55,345 bases of DNA from Rhodococcoides fascians A44A (GTDB taxonomy: Bacteria > Actinomycetota > Actinomycetes > Mycobacteriales > Mycobacteriaceae), in contig NZ_JMEX01000005.1 of the NCBI RefSeq assembly GCF_000760735.1, positions 1,029,237-1,084,581 of the forward strand, given 5' to 3'. Under the pieces are notes generated by a model. It did not search any database and was not told the origin of the DNA. It saw only the letters and a list, made by a program, of their open reading frames with translations. Numbering within the stretch: position 1 is the first letter of the stretch; each line of letters starts with the position of its first letter. A program made the position numbers and the translations under genes. This document shows positions 18,037 to 28,100 of the stretch, in pieces.

Positions 18037-18501
18037 GTGTTTCGACTCATGTTCTTCGAGCCCCGGATTCCTCAGAACACCGGCAACGCAATTCGCCTCG
18101 TCGCAGGCACGGGGTGCGAACTCCACCTCGTCGGCCCGCTGGGCTTCGACATGTCCGAGCCCAAACTCAAACGAGCGGGACTCGACTACCACGACCTCGC
18201 ATCGGTGACCGTGCACGAGAACCTCGCCGCAGCATGGGAAGCACTGAAGCCCGATCGCGTCTTCGCGTACACCGCTCACTCGACGCGATTCCACACGTCC
18301 GTCGACTACCTCCCGGGCGACGTTCTCCTCTTCGGCCCCGAGCCGACCGGGCTCCCCGACGACGTCCTGGGCGACGATCGCGTCACCGACCGGTTGCGCA
18401 TCCCCATGATCCCGGGGCGGCGATCGCTGAATCTCGCGAACTCGGCCGCCGTCGTGATGTACGAGGCCTGGCGTCAACACGGTTTCGACGGGGCGGTGTG
18501 A
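18037..18501 (+). CDS. trmL: tRNA (cytidine(34)-2'-O)-methyltransferase
   Basis: A 154-residue SPOUT-class methyltransferase that would 2'-O-methylate the wobble nucleotide of tRNA-Leu. Motif 1 FEPRIPQNTGNAIRL, motif 2 LLFGPEPTGLPDDVL and motif 3 IPMIPGRRSLNLANSAAVVMYEAWRQ, which form the trefoil-knot SAM site, are all intact, and there is no additional RNA-binding domain, as expected for TrmL. GTG 18037 (MFRLMFFEPR) is chosen by comparison with the mycobacterial SpoU homologue; GTG 18028 is a possible alternative with a GGTGG upstream. Confidence 0.9.
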   Translation: MFRLMFFEPRIPQNTGNAIRLVAGTGCELHLVGPLGFDMSEPKLKRAGLDYHDLASVTVHENLAAAWEALKPDRVFAYTAHSTRFHTSVDYLPGDVLLFGPEPTGLPDDVLGDDRVTDRLRIPMIPGRRSLNLANSAAVVMYEAWRQHGFDGAV

Positions 18502-18556
18502 GTCCGGCTCGACTCACTCCGGTCCGGAACTGCTGCACCGCAGACCGACCGCCGAT

Positions 18557-19498
18557 TCATTCCCGAGGCGCGGCGTTGCCTTCGCTCTCGTCGGTCCCCA
18601 CGCCGTCGGTCCCGACGGCATCCGTGTCGTCGCTGTTGTCTTTCTCGACTGTCCGGCGCGGCCGGACTGCACGCACCGTCCGCACCACCGCGTAGACGAC
18701 ACCTGCTCCCACCACCAGCGCACCCAGCCACGGAATCGCACGCCCCACGGCAACGATCCCGTCTCCGATCGCGTCGAGCAACGAGTTCCACCCGGAGACC
18801 AGGCCGTCGAGGAAGTTGTCCGGTCCGGGCGACGGCGTGACGTCGTCGGTGCTGAATTGCACTGTGATGGTGGACAGTTCCACTTGATCGCCGAGGTAGC
18901 TGCGTTGCGAGACCAACCCGTCGAGCTCGCCTTGCCTGCTCGACAGCGCCGATTCCGCTTCGATCAGGTCGGCCGTGTTCGTCGCACCGGCGATGAGCGC
19001 CCGCAACCGATCGACCGACGCCTGAAGAGCCGCGATCCTGGCGTCGAGGTCCTGGTACTGCATGGTGACGTCGTCACGAGTGATGCTGACGCTGGTGACC
19101 TTGCCGAGGGCAGAGATCCTGTCGACGGTCACGGTCAGCTCGTCCGCGGGGATCCTGGCGGTGATGGAACTACTGGCCGTCGAGTTCTCCGTCGCTGGAT
19201 TCTCGGTTCGGTTGTCGATGCGGCCTCCGGCGCTCTCCACCGCGCCGACCGCCTCGCGTGCAGCGTCGACGGGATCGTCGGCGGTGACGTAGATCTGGCC
19301 CGTGACAACTTCTTTGCGTTCGACGGGCGAGGGCGCCTGCTCTCGCACCGCTCCGCCGGAGTCCGGCGCGAGCGCGACACCGGGCGAGGTGAACGACGAA
19401 TCCGCCGCCGGCGGACCCGCTGGACCGTCGGACGACCCGCTGCATCCGGCGAGAACCACCAGCGCTCCGGCAAGAACGACGACAAGACTGCGCTTCAT
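18557..19498 (-). CDS. DUF4349 domain lipoprotein
   Basis: A 313-residue lipoprotein. Its signal peptide ends in VVLAGC (Cys near residue 19), followed by a Ser/Pro linker. The DUF4349 region covers about residues 60-225: VTGQIYVTADDPVDAAREAVG, ITARIPADELTVTVDRI, and a coiled coil (LDARIAALQASVDRLRALI... LIEAESALSSRQGELDGL). A final membrane helix (IPWLGALVVGAGVVYAVV) and acidic tail place the C terminus in the cytoplasm, so the protein would be tethered at both ends. Function of DUF4349 is unknown. It starts at ATG 19498. Confidence 0.87.
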   Translation of the reverse strand: MKRSLVVVLAGALVVLAGCSGSSDGPAGPPAADSSFTSPGVALAPDSGGAVREQAPSPVERKEVVTGQIYVTADDPVDAAREAVGAVESAGGRIDNRTENPATENSTASSSITARIPADELTVTVDRISALGKVTSVSITRDDVTMQYQDLDARIAALQASVDRLRALIAGATNTADLIEAESALSSRQGELDGLVSQRSYLGDQVELSTITVQFSTDDVTPSPGPDNFLDGLVSGWNSLLDAIGDGIVAVGRAIPWLGALVVGAGVVYAVVRTVRAVRPRRTVEKDNSDDTDAVGTDGVGTDESEGNAAPRE

Positions 19499-19738
19499 CT
19501 TCGAAGATGCTAGAGCACCATCGACATGCGGAAGACGGCCACGACATCGACGGTGACGAATCGTTACATCCATTGGGAACATTCACTGATGACCTGACGC
19601 CCGAACCGGGGTACGGTGTGCCGCATCGACCCATTTGCAAGATTCCGTGAAGGAGCCCCCCTGTTGTTCGCTGTTCCGCCTTTCTCTCTGCTCCGCCGCT
19701 CGCCCCAGGATGGCTCCTCCTTCCGCTCCAGTAGTCGA

Positions 19739-20215
19739 ATGTCCCGTGCTGCAGCAGCTTTCGCTGTCGGTGGCGGCATCGTCGCTGCTGGTTTCGCCGG
19801 CGCCGGCGTGGCCTCCGCGGCACCGGTGACGTGCGTGTCCCCTCCGTCCGCGAACGACATCCAGGTCGACGGTTACGCCAGCTGCGGCGCCACCGCTCAG
19901 GACGCGTCACGCGCTACCGCAACCGCAACCGACAGCGGCACCGCCGTCAGCGTCGCCGAGAGCGCGGGCAGCACCTCCACGTTGGCAACCGGCTACGGCA
20001 CGGCACTCGGGGCCTCGCGCGCCGGAGGCACCGCGTACGCCGGAGCCATCGGCGGCGGAATCGCGCATTCCTGGGCGGACAACGGCGGAACCACCATCGC
20101 CATCGCGGGTTGGGGTTCGGGAGCAACCGCCGAAGCCGCAGGCGTCGATTGCGTCGGCCAGTGGTCGCTCGCCCTCAACCTGTCCTCGGGCCAGTTCTGC
20201 GCGTTGGGCAACTGA
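19739..20215 (+). CDS. Small secreted Ala/Gly-rich protein (DUF6764-like)
   Basis: A 158-residue exported protein with a signal peptide (FAVGGGIVAAGFAGAGVASA-AP) and a low-complexity mature part rich in Ala, Gly, Thr and Ser (TATATDSGTAVSVAESAGST), with Cys residues near both ends (CVSPP, YASCGA, VDCVGQ, FCALGN) that could form disulfides. I connect it tentatively to the DUF6764 family. ATG 19739 gives a standard signal peptide, but the only clear ribosome-binding site (GAAGGAG, about 19649-19655) lies before an in-frame TTG at 19664, which would add 25 residues. A strong terminator follows. Confidence 0.68.
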   Translation: MSRAAAAFAVGGGIVAAGFAGAGVASAAPVTCVSPPSANDIQVDGYASCGATAQDASRATATATDSGTAVSVAESAGSTSTLATGYGTALGASRAGGTAYAGAIGGGIAHSWADNGGTTIAIAGWGSGATAEAAGVDCVGQWSLALNLSSGQFCALGN

Positions 20216-20238
20216 CGCTCACCGACACAGTCGTCGTG

Positions 20239-20275
20239 AAATCCCGCCACCGTCGTCGGTGGCGGGATTTTTCGT
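20239..20275 (+). terminator. Intrinsic terminator after the small secreted protein gene
   Basis: AAATCCCGCCACCG at 20239-20252 pairs perfectly with CGGTGGCGGGATTT at 20257-20270 across a 4-nt loop (14 bp), followed by TT and CG. It lies 24 bp after the stop at 20215 and isolates ctaD from the upstream transcript. Confidence 0.88.
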
Positions 20276-20373
20276 CGAGATACACGACTCCGCCGCAACG
20301 AACTACGACCAAAGGTAGTACCCGAGCCGTTGCGGGTTTACGATGACTCCACTCGCATCTTCAGGAGGACTGT

Positions 20374-22152
20374 GTGACTGCCCTAGCGCCTAGGCCTACT
20401 CCCGCTGTGACGGCGGCTCGGCCTTTTCCGCCGCGGATGGGACCTAAGGGTTCGTTCGTTCACAAGGCGATTACGACCACTGATCCCAAGGTGTTGGGGA
20501 TCATGTACATCGCGACGTCGATTGCGTTCTTTCTCGTCGGTGGGTTGATGGCGTTGTTGATGCGCGCCGAGTTGGCTGTGCCGGGGATGCAGTTTCTGTC
20601 CAACGAGCAGTACAACCAGTTGTTCACCATGCACGGCACGATCATGTTGCTGTTGTATGCGACGCCGATCGTGTTCGGGTTCGCCAATTACATTCTGCCG
20701 TTGCAGATCGGTGCTCCGGATGTGGCGTTCCCGCGGCTCAATGCGTTCTCGTACTGGTTGTATCTGTTCGGTGCATTGATCACCACGGCCGGGTTCATCA
20801 CTCCTGGTGGTGCCGCGGACTTCGGGTGGACTGCCTACACGCCGTTGACGAGTGCTCTGCATTCGCCGGGTGTGGGTGCTGATCTGTGGATCATGGGGTT
20901 GGCGGTGGCCGGTTTGGGCACCATCCTCGGTGGCGTCAACATGATCACCACGGTCATCTGTTTGCGGGCGCCGGGTATGACGATGTTCCGGATGCCGATT
21001 TTCACCTGGAACATTCTGGTGACCTCGATTCTGATTCTTCTTGCGTTCCCGTTGTTGACGGCGGCGTTGTTGGGGTTGGCGGCCGATCGTCATCTGGGTG
21101 CGCACTTGTTCGATCCGGCGACCGGTGGTGTGTTGCTGTGGCAGCACTTGTTCTGGTTCTTCGGTCATCCCGAGGTGTACATCATCGCGTTGCCGTTCTT
21201 CGGGATCGTCTCGGAGATCTTCCCGGTGTTCTCGCGTAAGCCGATGTTCGGGTACACCACGTTGATCTACGCGACGATCGCGATCGCGGCGTTGTCGATC
21301 GCGGTGTGGGCGCATCACATGTATGCCACCGGTGCGGTGCTGCTTCCGTTCTTCTCGTTCATGACGTTCTTGATCGCGGTGCCCACGGGTGTGAAGATCT
21401 TCAACTGGATCGGCACGATGTGGCGTGGTCAGGTGACGCTCGAGACGCCGATGTTGTTCTCCATCGGGTTCTTGATCACGTTCCTCTTCGGTGGTCTCTC
21501 GGGTGTGTTGCTCGCCAGCCCGCCGATCGATTTCCATGTCACCGACACCTACTTCGTGATCGCGCACTTCCACTATGTGGTGTTCGGGACGGTGGTGTTC
21601 GCGACGTATGCCGGTATCTATTTCTGGTTCCCGAAGATGACGGGCCGGATGATGGACGAGACGCTCGGCAAGTGGCATTTCTGGTTGACGTTCTTCGGGT
21701 TCCACGGCACGTTCCTGGTGCAGCACTGGCTCGGAAACGAGGGTATGCCGCGTCGGTACGCCGATTACCTGGCGTCGGACGGGTTCACCACACTCAACAT
21801 CATTTCCACGATCGGGGCGTTCGTGCTCGGTGCGTCGACGTTGCCGTTCGTGTGGAATGTCTTCAAGTCCTACCGGTACGGCGAAGTGGTCACCGTCGAC
21901 GATCCGTGGGGATACGGCAACTCGTTGGAATGGGCGACCTCCTGCCCGCCGCCGCGGCACAACTTCACCGAACTGCCCCGGATCCGTTCCGAGCGTCCCG
22001 CGTTCGAACTGCACTACCCGCACATGGTCGAACGCCTCCGCGCCGAAGCCCACGTCGGACCAGGTGCCCACGGCGGACACACCACCGAAGTCCTCGAGAA
22101 GGCGCGTCGAGAACCACTGGCCACCGGCGACGACGAGCATTCGGGCGACTGA
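20374..22152 (+). CDS. ctaD: Cytochrome c oxidase subunit I (aa3 type)
   Basis: A 592-residue, twelve-helix heme-copper oxidase subunit that carries heme a and the heme a3-CuB centre for oxygen reduction. Ligand motifs are present: [11 protein letters not shown] (heme a His), [16 protein letters not shown] (CuB His and cross-linked Tyr), AHHMYATGA (CuB His pair) and [10 protein letters not shown] (heme a3 and a). An AGGAGG site precedes GTG 20374. Codon use is unusual: from the start to about 21850 Leu is mostly TTG and Val/Gly often GTG/GGT, while the last 90 codons return to the C-ending codons of the neighbours. It is convergent with the AAA ATPase gene. Confidence 0.96.
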   Translation: MTALAPRPTPAVTAARPFPPRMGPKGSFVHKAITTTDPKVLGIMYIATSIAFFLVGGLMALLMRAELAVPGMQFLSNEQYNQLFTMHGTIMLLLYATPIVFGFANYILPLQIGAPDVAFPRLNAFSYWLYLFGALITTAGFITPGGAADFGWTAYTPLTSALHSPGVGADLWIMGLAVAGLGTILGGVNMITTVICLRAPGMTMFRMPIFTWNILVTSILILLAFPLLTAALLGLAADRHLGAHLFDPATGGVLLWQHLFWFFGHPEVYIIALPFFGIVSEIFPVFSRKPMFGYTTLIYATIAIAALSIAVWAHHMYATGAVLLPFFSFMTFLIAVPTGVKIFNWIGTMWRGQVTLETPMLFSIGFLITFLFGGLSGVLLASPPIDFHVTDTYFVIAHFHYVVFGTVVFATYAGIYFWFPKMTGRMMDETLGKWHFWLTFFGFHGTFLVQHWLGNEGMPRRYADYLASDGFTTLNIISTIGAFVLGASTLPFVWNVFKSYRYGEVVTVDDPWGYGNSLEWATSCPPPRHNFTELPRIRSERPAFELHYPHMVERLRAEAHVGPGAHGGHTTEVLEKARREPLATGDDEHSGD

Positions 22153-22167
22153 ACCGGCAGCGACGAA

Positions 22168-23469
22168 TCACAGGTACTGCCCCGTCAATTCGGCTGCGCG
22201 CCAGCGTCCGTCGGCGATGGTGCGGAGCAGCACCTGTGTGGTCACTGCAGTTCCGTGTTCCAGCACTGCGCGTCGCACCGTTTCTCGCACATCCGCCCCG
22301 GAGACCGCAGTAGCGAAAGACCGCGCCACGGCATGGCAGTCCACAGCGTCGGCGCCGGGTATCGACGTCAGTATCCGACGCAGGATCTCGGCTGTCGCGG
22401 CGGTGTCCGGGTAGTCGATCTCGATGATCGCATCGAACCGAGCCGACCGCGTTGCCGCGGAATCGAGAGACTTCGGATCGTTGGTCGACGCGATGGTCAG
22501 AACGTCGTCGTACTGCCGGGTGCCGTCGAGGACGGTCAGAAACTCCGCCAACGGCTCGTCCCGACCCCCGCTTCCCCTCGTGCCGATGATCAGATCGAGA
22601 TCCTCGAGGATGACGACGGTGCGTCCGAGATATCTGGTCTCCTCGTAGATGGACCTCAGCGCACGAGATCCAGCGAGGGCGTCGACGATGATGACGGTGG
22701 CGTCTCCCATCAGCTCCCCGGCCACGACACGGCTGACGGCACTCTTGCCCACACCGGGAGGACCGGTCAGAAGCACTCCTCGGCTGGTGCCGAGGCCGAG
22801 CTGACGCATCAGGTCGGCGCGAGTGGTCACTGCAGCGATATTGGTGTCCAGTTCGTTCCACACTTCGGCTGGCAACACCAGATTCGAGCGGTCCTGACGG
22901 GGAAGGTCGACGATCGACAGGCCGAGCACAGGTTTCGCGGTCGCCTGAAGAACACGCCCTCGGAAAAAGTTTCGAGGACCGCGCGCCGCGGTCATCGTCT
23001 GCGCGAGCAGTGCCCTGCCCGCCTCGGCGTCGACCGTGCGGGTGTAGATGCGAAGCTCGAATTCGTCGTTCATGAACGACGCTTCCCTCAGGCACCCCAC
23101 GACGTCGATCGGGGCGAACGAGCCACCGACGAAGAACACGGCAAGTTCCTTGGGCAGCGAGATCGACGTGCCGTCGATTTCCGTTCGCTCCCACGTCGGA
23201 GGACACGAATCCTCTGCGGGACCGACCGGAGGGTTCCATGTCGACATCTCGTCCGCGAGGATTGCAGCCACTGCCGGACGCGTGGAGACCGTGAGGAGTT
23301 CGGTGGCGCAGACGACGTCGTCGCTCGACACTCCGAGTGAGGTCGAGACGAATGCGTCTGCCGTGGTGGCCGAGCGCGAGGCGCCGAGGAGCAGGTTCGC
23401 TATCGCGGCGACGGTGCGACGGACGGATTCCGGTTCACCGGACAGGCTTTCGTGCACTTCTGATGCCAT
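22168..23469 (-). CDS. AAA family ATPase
   Basis: A 433-residue protein with an N-terminal region of unrecognised fold (about 1-205) and a C-terminal AAA module. Walker A is GPPGVGKS (Lys242), Walker B VVILEDLDL (about 284-292), sensor 1 TIASTND, and an Arg-finger-like RSARFD follows. The C-terminal helical lid (ILRRILTSIPGADAVDCHAVARSF..ADVRETVRRAV) resembles the classic AAA group (ClpX/FtsH/VPS4-like). The N-terminal part may be a substrate or partner domain. No protease, nuclease or toxin gene is adjacent, so a role cannot be given. It starts at ATG 23469 and is divergent from the degenerate kinase gene. Confidence 0.83.
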   Translation of the reverse strand: MASEVHESLSGEPESVRRTVAAIANLLLGASRSATTADAFVSTSLGVSSDDVVCATELLTVSTRPAVAAILADEMSTWNPPVGPAEDSCPPTWERTEIDGTSISLPKELAVFFVGGSFAPIDVVGCLREASFMNDEFELRIYTRTVDAEAGRALLAQTMTAARGPRNFFRGRVLQATAKPVLGLSIVDLPRQDRSNLVLPAEVWNELDTNIAAVTTRADLMRQLGLGTSRGVLLTGPPGVGKSAVSRVVAGELMGDATVIIVDALAGSRALRSIYEETRYLGRTVVILEDLDLIIGTRGSGGRDEPLAEFLTVLDGTRQYDDVLTIASTNDPKSLDSAATRSARFDAIIEIDYPDTAATAEILRRILTSIPGADAVDCHAVARSFATAVSGADVRETVRRAVLEHGTAVTTQVLLRTIADGRWRAAELTGQYL

Positions 23470-23639
23470 GTGGGAGTCACGATTCTTTCACCACGCCGAG
23501 TACGTGGACTACTCCGCATGCGCGAAGATCGCCAGAGTACTACATCGACAACACTGTCGCCCAACGCATTTCCACGCGTCACCGACCGAGTAATCCCGTT
23601 TCTCAGAACGCTCTCAGCAGTCACGGTCATACTCGTCCA

Positions 23640-24593
23640 GTGATCCCCCGCGCAGCCCATCGCCCCACAGCGTTGACGCTGCACGGCCGCATCCGTGTCC
23701 TCACGATCAGTGTTGCGGCTCTCGCCGTCGCGGTCAGTGCGCTCGCCATCTACGTCGTCGCGGACCAGGCTCTTCGTGATCAGCTCGGTGACCGAGTGTC
23801 TCGCAACGCCAAAGCACTCATCACCGGAGCACAGTTGGGCGTCCCGCCGAACGCGTACGGTTTCGGCGTCAGCAGCCCCGATGGCCCCGCGATCAAGGTA
23901 GCTCTGGTCTCGTCGACCGGGGAACTCGTCACGTTCAACACCGAGTCCAAGCCGTTCACGAACTCGGCGGGTGTGCTCGACTCCCAGGAGCAGGCAGTCG
24001 TCGACGGGACGGCGCCTGATTCCCTCCGCGAGGTGCGCGGATACATGGTCGCGGCCGAGCGGACGACCACCGGCGAAACCGTCATGGTCGCCGAGTCGCT
24101 CGAGTCCAACGATCCACTGCTGGGGAAGCTGACGCTCGCTCTCGTGATGATCGGAGCATTCCTGGTCGCCCTGGCCGGAATCGCCGGTTCGGCGGTGGCT
24201 CGAACAGGGCTGAGACCGGTCAAACGTCTGCGCAACGCCACCGAGCAGGTGGCGCGCACCGGCGACTTGGAACCCATCGTCGTCAGCGGAGACGACGAAC
24301 TCGCATCGCTGGCCACCAGCTACAACGAGATGCTCGCCGCGCTCACCGTCTCCGGCCGCCGGCAGAACAAGCTCGTCACCGACGCCGGCGAGGAGTTGAT
24401 GGAACCGTTGCAGACGCTGCGAGCGAAGATCGACACCGTGATGGCGCTGGACTCGGACGACCCGCCCGCACTGTCCCCCGAGGAGCAGGACGAGCTTCGC
24501 GCGGGTGTCATGACCGACATGGACGTGATCATCCGACTGGTCCACGATCTGGTCGATCAGGCCCGCGTCCAGTCGGAGGCGTCGCACTCCTGA
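23640..24593 (+). CDS. Degenerate histidine kinase: sensor + HAMP + HisKA-like, no ATPase domain
   Basis: A 317-residue membrane protein laid out like the N-terminal part of an MprB-type kinase: helix 1 (about 20-42), an extracytoplasmic domain of about 115 residues, helix 2 (about 160-187), a HAMP domain (TGLRPVKRLRNATEQVARTGDL) and a dimerisation helix LVTDAGEELMEPLQTLRAKI. In active kinases this helix reads DA(S/G)HELRTPL; here the phosphorylated His is Glu. The protein stops after the second dimerisation helix (LVHDLVDQARVQ), with no ATP-binding domain and no adjacent regulator. The stop is clean and codon use is normal, so it looks like a maintained pseudokinase, not a recent frameshift. 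GTG 23640 is the chosen start; no clear ribosome-binding site precedes it. Confidence 0.8.
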   Translation: MIPRAAHRPTALTLHGRIRVLTISVAALAVAVSALAIYVVADQALRDQLGDRVSRNAKALITGAQLGVPPNAYGFGVSSPDGPAIKVALVSSTGELVTFNTESKPFTNSAGVLDSQEQAVVDGTAPDSLREVRGYMVAAERTTTGETVMVAESLESNDPLLGKLTLALVMIGAFLVALAGIAGSAVARTGLRPVKRLRNATEQVARTGDLEPIVVSGDDELASLATSYNEMLAALTVSGRRQNKLVTDAGEELMEPLQTLRAKIDTVMALDSDDPPALSPEEQDELRAGVMTDMDVIIRLVHDLVDQARVQSEASHS

Positions 24594-24602
24594 TCGACGC
24601 CA

Positions 24603-25100
24603 CTACCGTTCGATTCGATGCAGGCGAACGTTTCCGAGCGTCGAATCCTCGATGTCGGCGGTCATGAACGTACAGAACGGTTGCCGACGGCGGTCGGTGG
24701 GAGATCCTGGATTGAGCAGGCGCAGCCCGTTGTCGGCCGTGGTGTCCCACGGAATGTGACTGTGCCCGAACACGAGTACATCCGTGTCGGGATAGGCCGC
24801 CGCCATGCGTTTCTCACGTCCGGTGGCCTGACCTGTCTCGTGGACGACGGTGAGTCGGACGCCGTCGAGTGCGACGTCTGCCCGCTCGGGCATGCGTGCG
24901 CGTAAGTCTTCGCCGTCGTTGTTCCCCCAGCATGCGATCAACCGTGTCGACGCGGCCTGCAGCGCGTCGAACAGGTCGACCTCGACCCAGTCGCCGGCGT
25001 GGACGACGACATCCGCATCTCGGACGGCATCCCAGACTTGCTGGGGCAGTGCCCTCGCCCGCTTCGGCACATGAGTGTCTGCCAGCAACAGAAGTTTCAC
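24603..25100 (-). CDS. Metallophosphoesterase (YfcE/MJ0936-like)
   Basis: A 165-residue calcineurin-like phosphoesterase. All five metal-binding blocks are visible: ADTHVPKRA, VHAGDW, CWGNNDGED, TVVHETGQ and FGHSHIPWDT, with a conserved LLNPGSPTDRRRQP near the C terminus. This is the YfcE/MJ0936 phosphodiesterase group, cytosolic, acting on small phosphodiesters; the natural substrate is unknown. It ends 9 bp from the convergent degenerate kinase gene and starts at ATG 25100, 63 bp from the end of dnaE2. Confidence 0.9.
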   Translation of the reverse strand: MKLLLLADTHVPKRARALPQQVWDAVRDADVVVHAGDWVEVDLFDALQAASTRLIACWGNNDGEDLRARMPERADVALDGVRLTVVHETGQATGREKRMAAAYPDTDVLVFGHSHIPWDTTADNGLRLLNPGSPTDRRRQPFCTFMTADIEDSTLGNVRLHRIER

Positions 25101-25163
25101 GTGCTCCAGTGTGCACGCTCGGCTGTCGCGGGCGGGGAATCCGGATCGGACGATGCGCGGGGT

Positions 25164-28100
25164 TCACCGGAAATCCCTCGACTTGGATTGCACCCGCAGA
25201 TCCAGCAGTTGCAGATGATCCGCCACCACGGTGGCGGCCCCTTCGGCGTTCTGCACCTTGCCTCGGATCAGCAATGCAGGAGCGGTGAGCGCAAGCTTTC
25301 GATACTTCGCCCACAGTCCGACCGAACACACGACATTGACCATTCCCGTCTCGTCCTCCAGATTGACGAACGTGACTCCGCCCGCTGTCGCAGGCCGTTG
25401 ACGATGCGTCACCGCTCCCCCGACGAGCACCCGGTCCCCATCGGGAATCGCCAACAGCCGATGCGCCGGAACCACCCCGAGGCGGTCGAGTCGATCTCGA
25501 AAGAACTGAGTGGGATACGAATTCGGTGATACCCCCGTTGCCCATACGTCCGCGGACGCCAGATCGAGATCGCTCATACCGGGAAGCACGGGCGCGTGGG
25601 TCGACGCCCCGAGACCGGGAAGCAGATGCGGCCGCTCCCCTGCCGCAGCGCCGGCAGCCCACAACGCTTGGCGACGAGTGGTCCCGAAACAGCCGAGAGC
25701 GCCTGCTGTCGCCAATGATTCGGCCTGGGCGGTGGACAGCTCCACACGTCCGGTCAGATCGAGGAACGAGGTGTACGGGCCCCCCAGTACCCGAGCTTCG
25801 ACGATCTTCTCCGCGAGCGCCTGACCGATGTGACGAACATCGGCCAGACCCATACGAATCTCGAGTCCACCACCGCACAAGTCCGCGTACCAGGAGCTGG
25901 CGTTGACATCCGGTCCGTGCACCTGCACACCGTGACGCCGTGCATCGGCGACCAACGACTGCGGGGAGTAGAAGCCCATCGGCTGTGCCCGCAGCAGTCC
26001 CGCGCAGAACGCTGCCGGATGGTGCAGTTTGAACCACGACGAATAGAACACGAGCGATGCAAAACTCTGCGAATGACTCTCGGGAAAACCGAAGTTGGCG
26101 AAGGCGGACAGTTTCTCGTAGATACGATCGGCCGCATCCCCGACGATTCCGTGCAGCTCACGCATACCGTCGTAGAACTTTCCGCGCAGTTCGTTCATGC
26201 GCTCCGGGGACCGTTTGGAACCCATGGCTCGGCGGAGTTGATCGGCATCCGCAGCGCTGAAACCCGCGACATCGATCGCCATCTGCATGAGCTGTTCCTG
26301 GAACAGCGGAACTCCGAGCGTCCGATCCAGAGCCTTCTTCAACGACGGATGATCGAACGTGACCGGTTCGAGCCCGTTGCGGCGCTTGATGTACGGGTGA
26401 ACGGATCCACCCTGAATGGGCCCCGGCCTGATCAGTGCCACTTCCACGACCAAGTCGTAGAACTCACTCGGCTTCAGGCGAGGCAACGTCGCCATCTGCG
26501 CGCGCGACTCCACCTGGAACACGCCGATCGAATCCGCTCGCTGCAGCATGTCGTAGACAGCCTTCTCGCTCAGATCGATGTCCGCGAGGTCGATCCGGAT
26601 GCCTTTGTGCTCGTCGATCAGATCGATCATGTAATGCAGGGCCGACAACATCCCGAGTCCCAGCATGTCGAACTTGACCAAACCCACCGCAGCGCAATCG
26701 TCCTTGTCCCACTGGAGAACACTGCGGTCGGCCATCGTCGCCCACTCCACCGGACACACGTCCGCAATGGGGCGATCGCAGATCACCATGCCGCCCGAGT
26801 GAATACCGAGATGACGCGGAAACCCTTCGATCTGCCGCGCCAGATCCAGTACCGGAGCAGGTATGTCGCTTCCCTCCTGGTCACCGATGTTGGACCAACG
26901 GGTGACCTGCTTGCTCCACGCATCCTGTTGCCCCTGAGAGAATCCCAACGCGCGAGCCATGTCACGCACCGAGGATTTACCTCGATAGGTGATCACGTTC
27001 GCGACCTGCGCGGCATACGTGCGCCCGTACTTGGAGTAGACGTGCTGAATAGCTTCCTCACGCCTGTCCGATTCGATGTCGACGTCGATATCGGGTGGAC
27101 CGTCCCGCTCGGGCGCGAGGAATCGCTCGAAGAGCAGCTTGTTGGCAACAGGGTCCACGTTGGTGATGCCGATGGCATAACAGACGGCGGAGTTCGCTGC
27201 CGAACCCCGCCCCTGGCACAGAATGTCGTTGTCCTTGCAGAATTTCACGATGTCGTGGACGACGAGAAAGTACCCGGGAAAACCCAACCGCTCGATGATG
27301 TCCAGTTCGTACTCGATCTGAGCGTGCGCCGCAGGATGTTCCGTCGGCGAGCCGTACCTGAGGCGCGCACCACGCAGCGCGAGATCACGCAGGTGACTGA
27401 TCTCGGTATGTCCGGGAGGCACATCGAACGGCGGAAGCTTCGGCGCGATCAAGTGAAGATCGAACGCACACTCACGACCGAGCCGGGCTGCGGCGTCGAC
27501 CACGCCGGGATGATGTCGGAACAGCGCAGCCATCTCCGCACCGGACCGAAGATGGGTACCACCGGTCGGTGCGAGCCATCCCGATGCCTCGTCCAAGCTG
27601 CTTCTGGCGCGCACCGCAGCCATCGCCATGGCAAGACGGCGGTTCTCCGGCGTCGCGTAATGGGCCGCAGTCGTGGCGATCACCGGAAGGCGGAAGCGGG
27701 CGGCGGCGTCGAACAGCGCGTCGTTGCGCTCGTCGTCCTCCGGCAATCCGTGATGAGTGAGCTCGACGGTGACACGGTCGGCGCCGAATCTGTCGACCAG
27801 GTCCCGGATGGCAGCATCCATCGCGTCCCGCCCGCCGTCGCGCAGGGCACGCCGCACGTGCCCCTTTCTGCACCCGGTGAGGATCTGCCAATGCCCACCC
27901 GCGGCATCGGACAACGCGTCGAAGTCGTACCGAGGCTTTCCCTTGACGCCACCGGCCAGATGCGCCGCCGCGATCTCCCTCGACAGTCTGCGATACCCCT
28001 CCTGGCCGCGAGCGAGCACGAGAAGATGCGTACCGTCCGGGTCGAGCTCACCTGCCCGCGACTTGTCCGTTCCCAGCGACAGTTCGGCACCGAAGACAGT

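Noticed and set aside
20383..22140. 585-codon open frame on the minus strand opposite ctaD
   Set aside because: It mirrors the ctaD frame in high-GC DNA, is very rich in Arg, His, Gln and Glu, and has no recognisable domain; ctaD is unquestionably the real gene.
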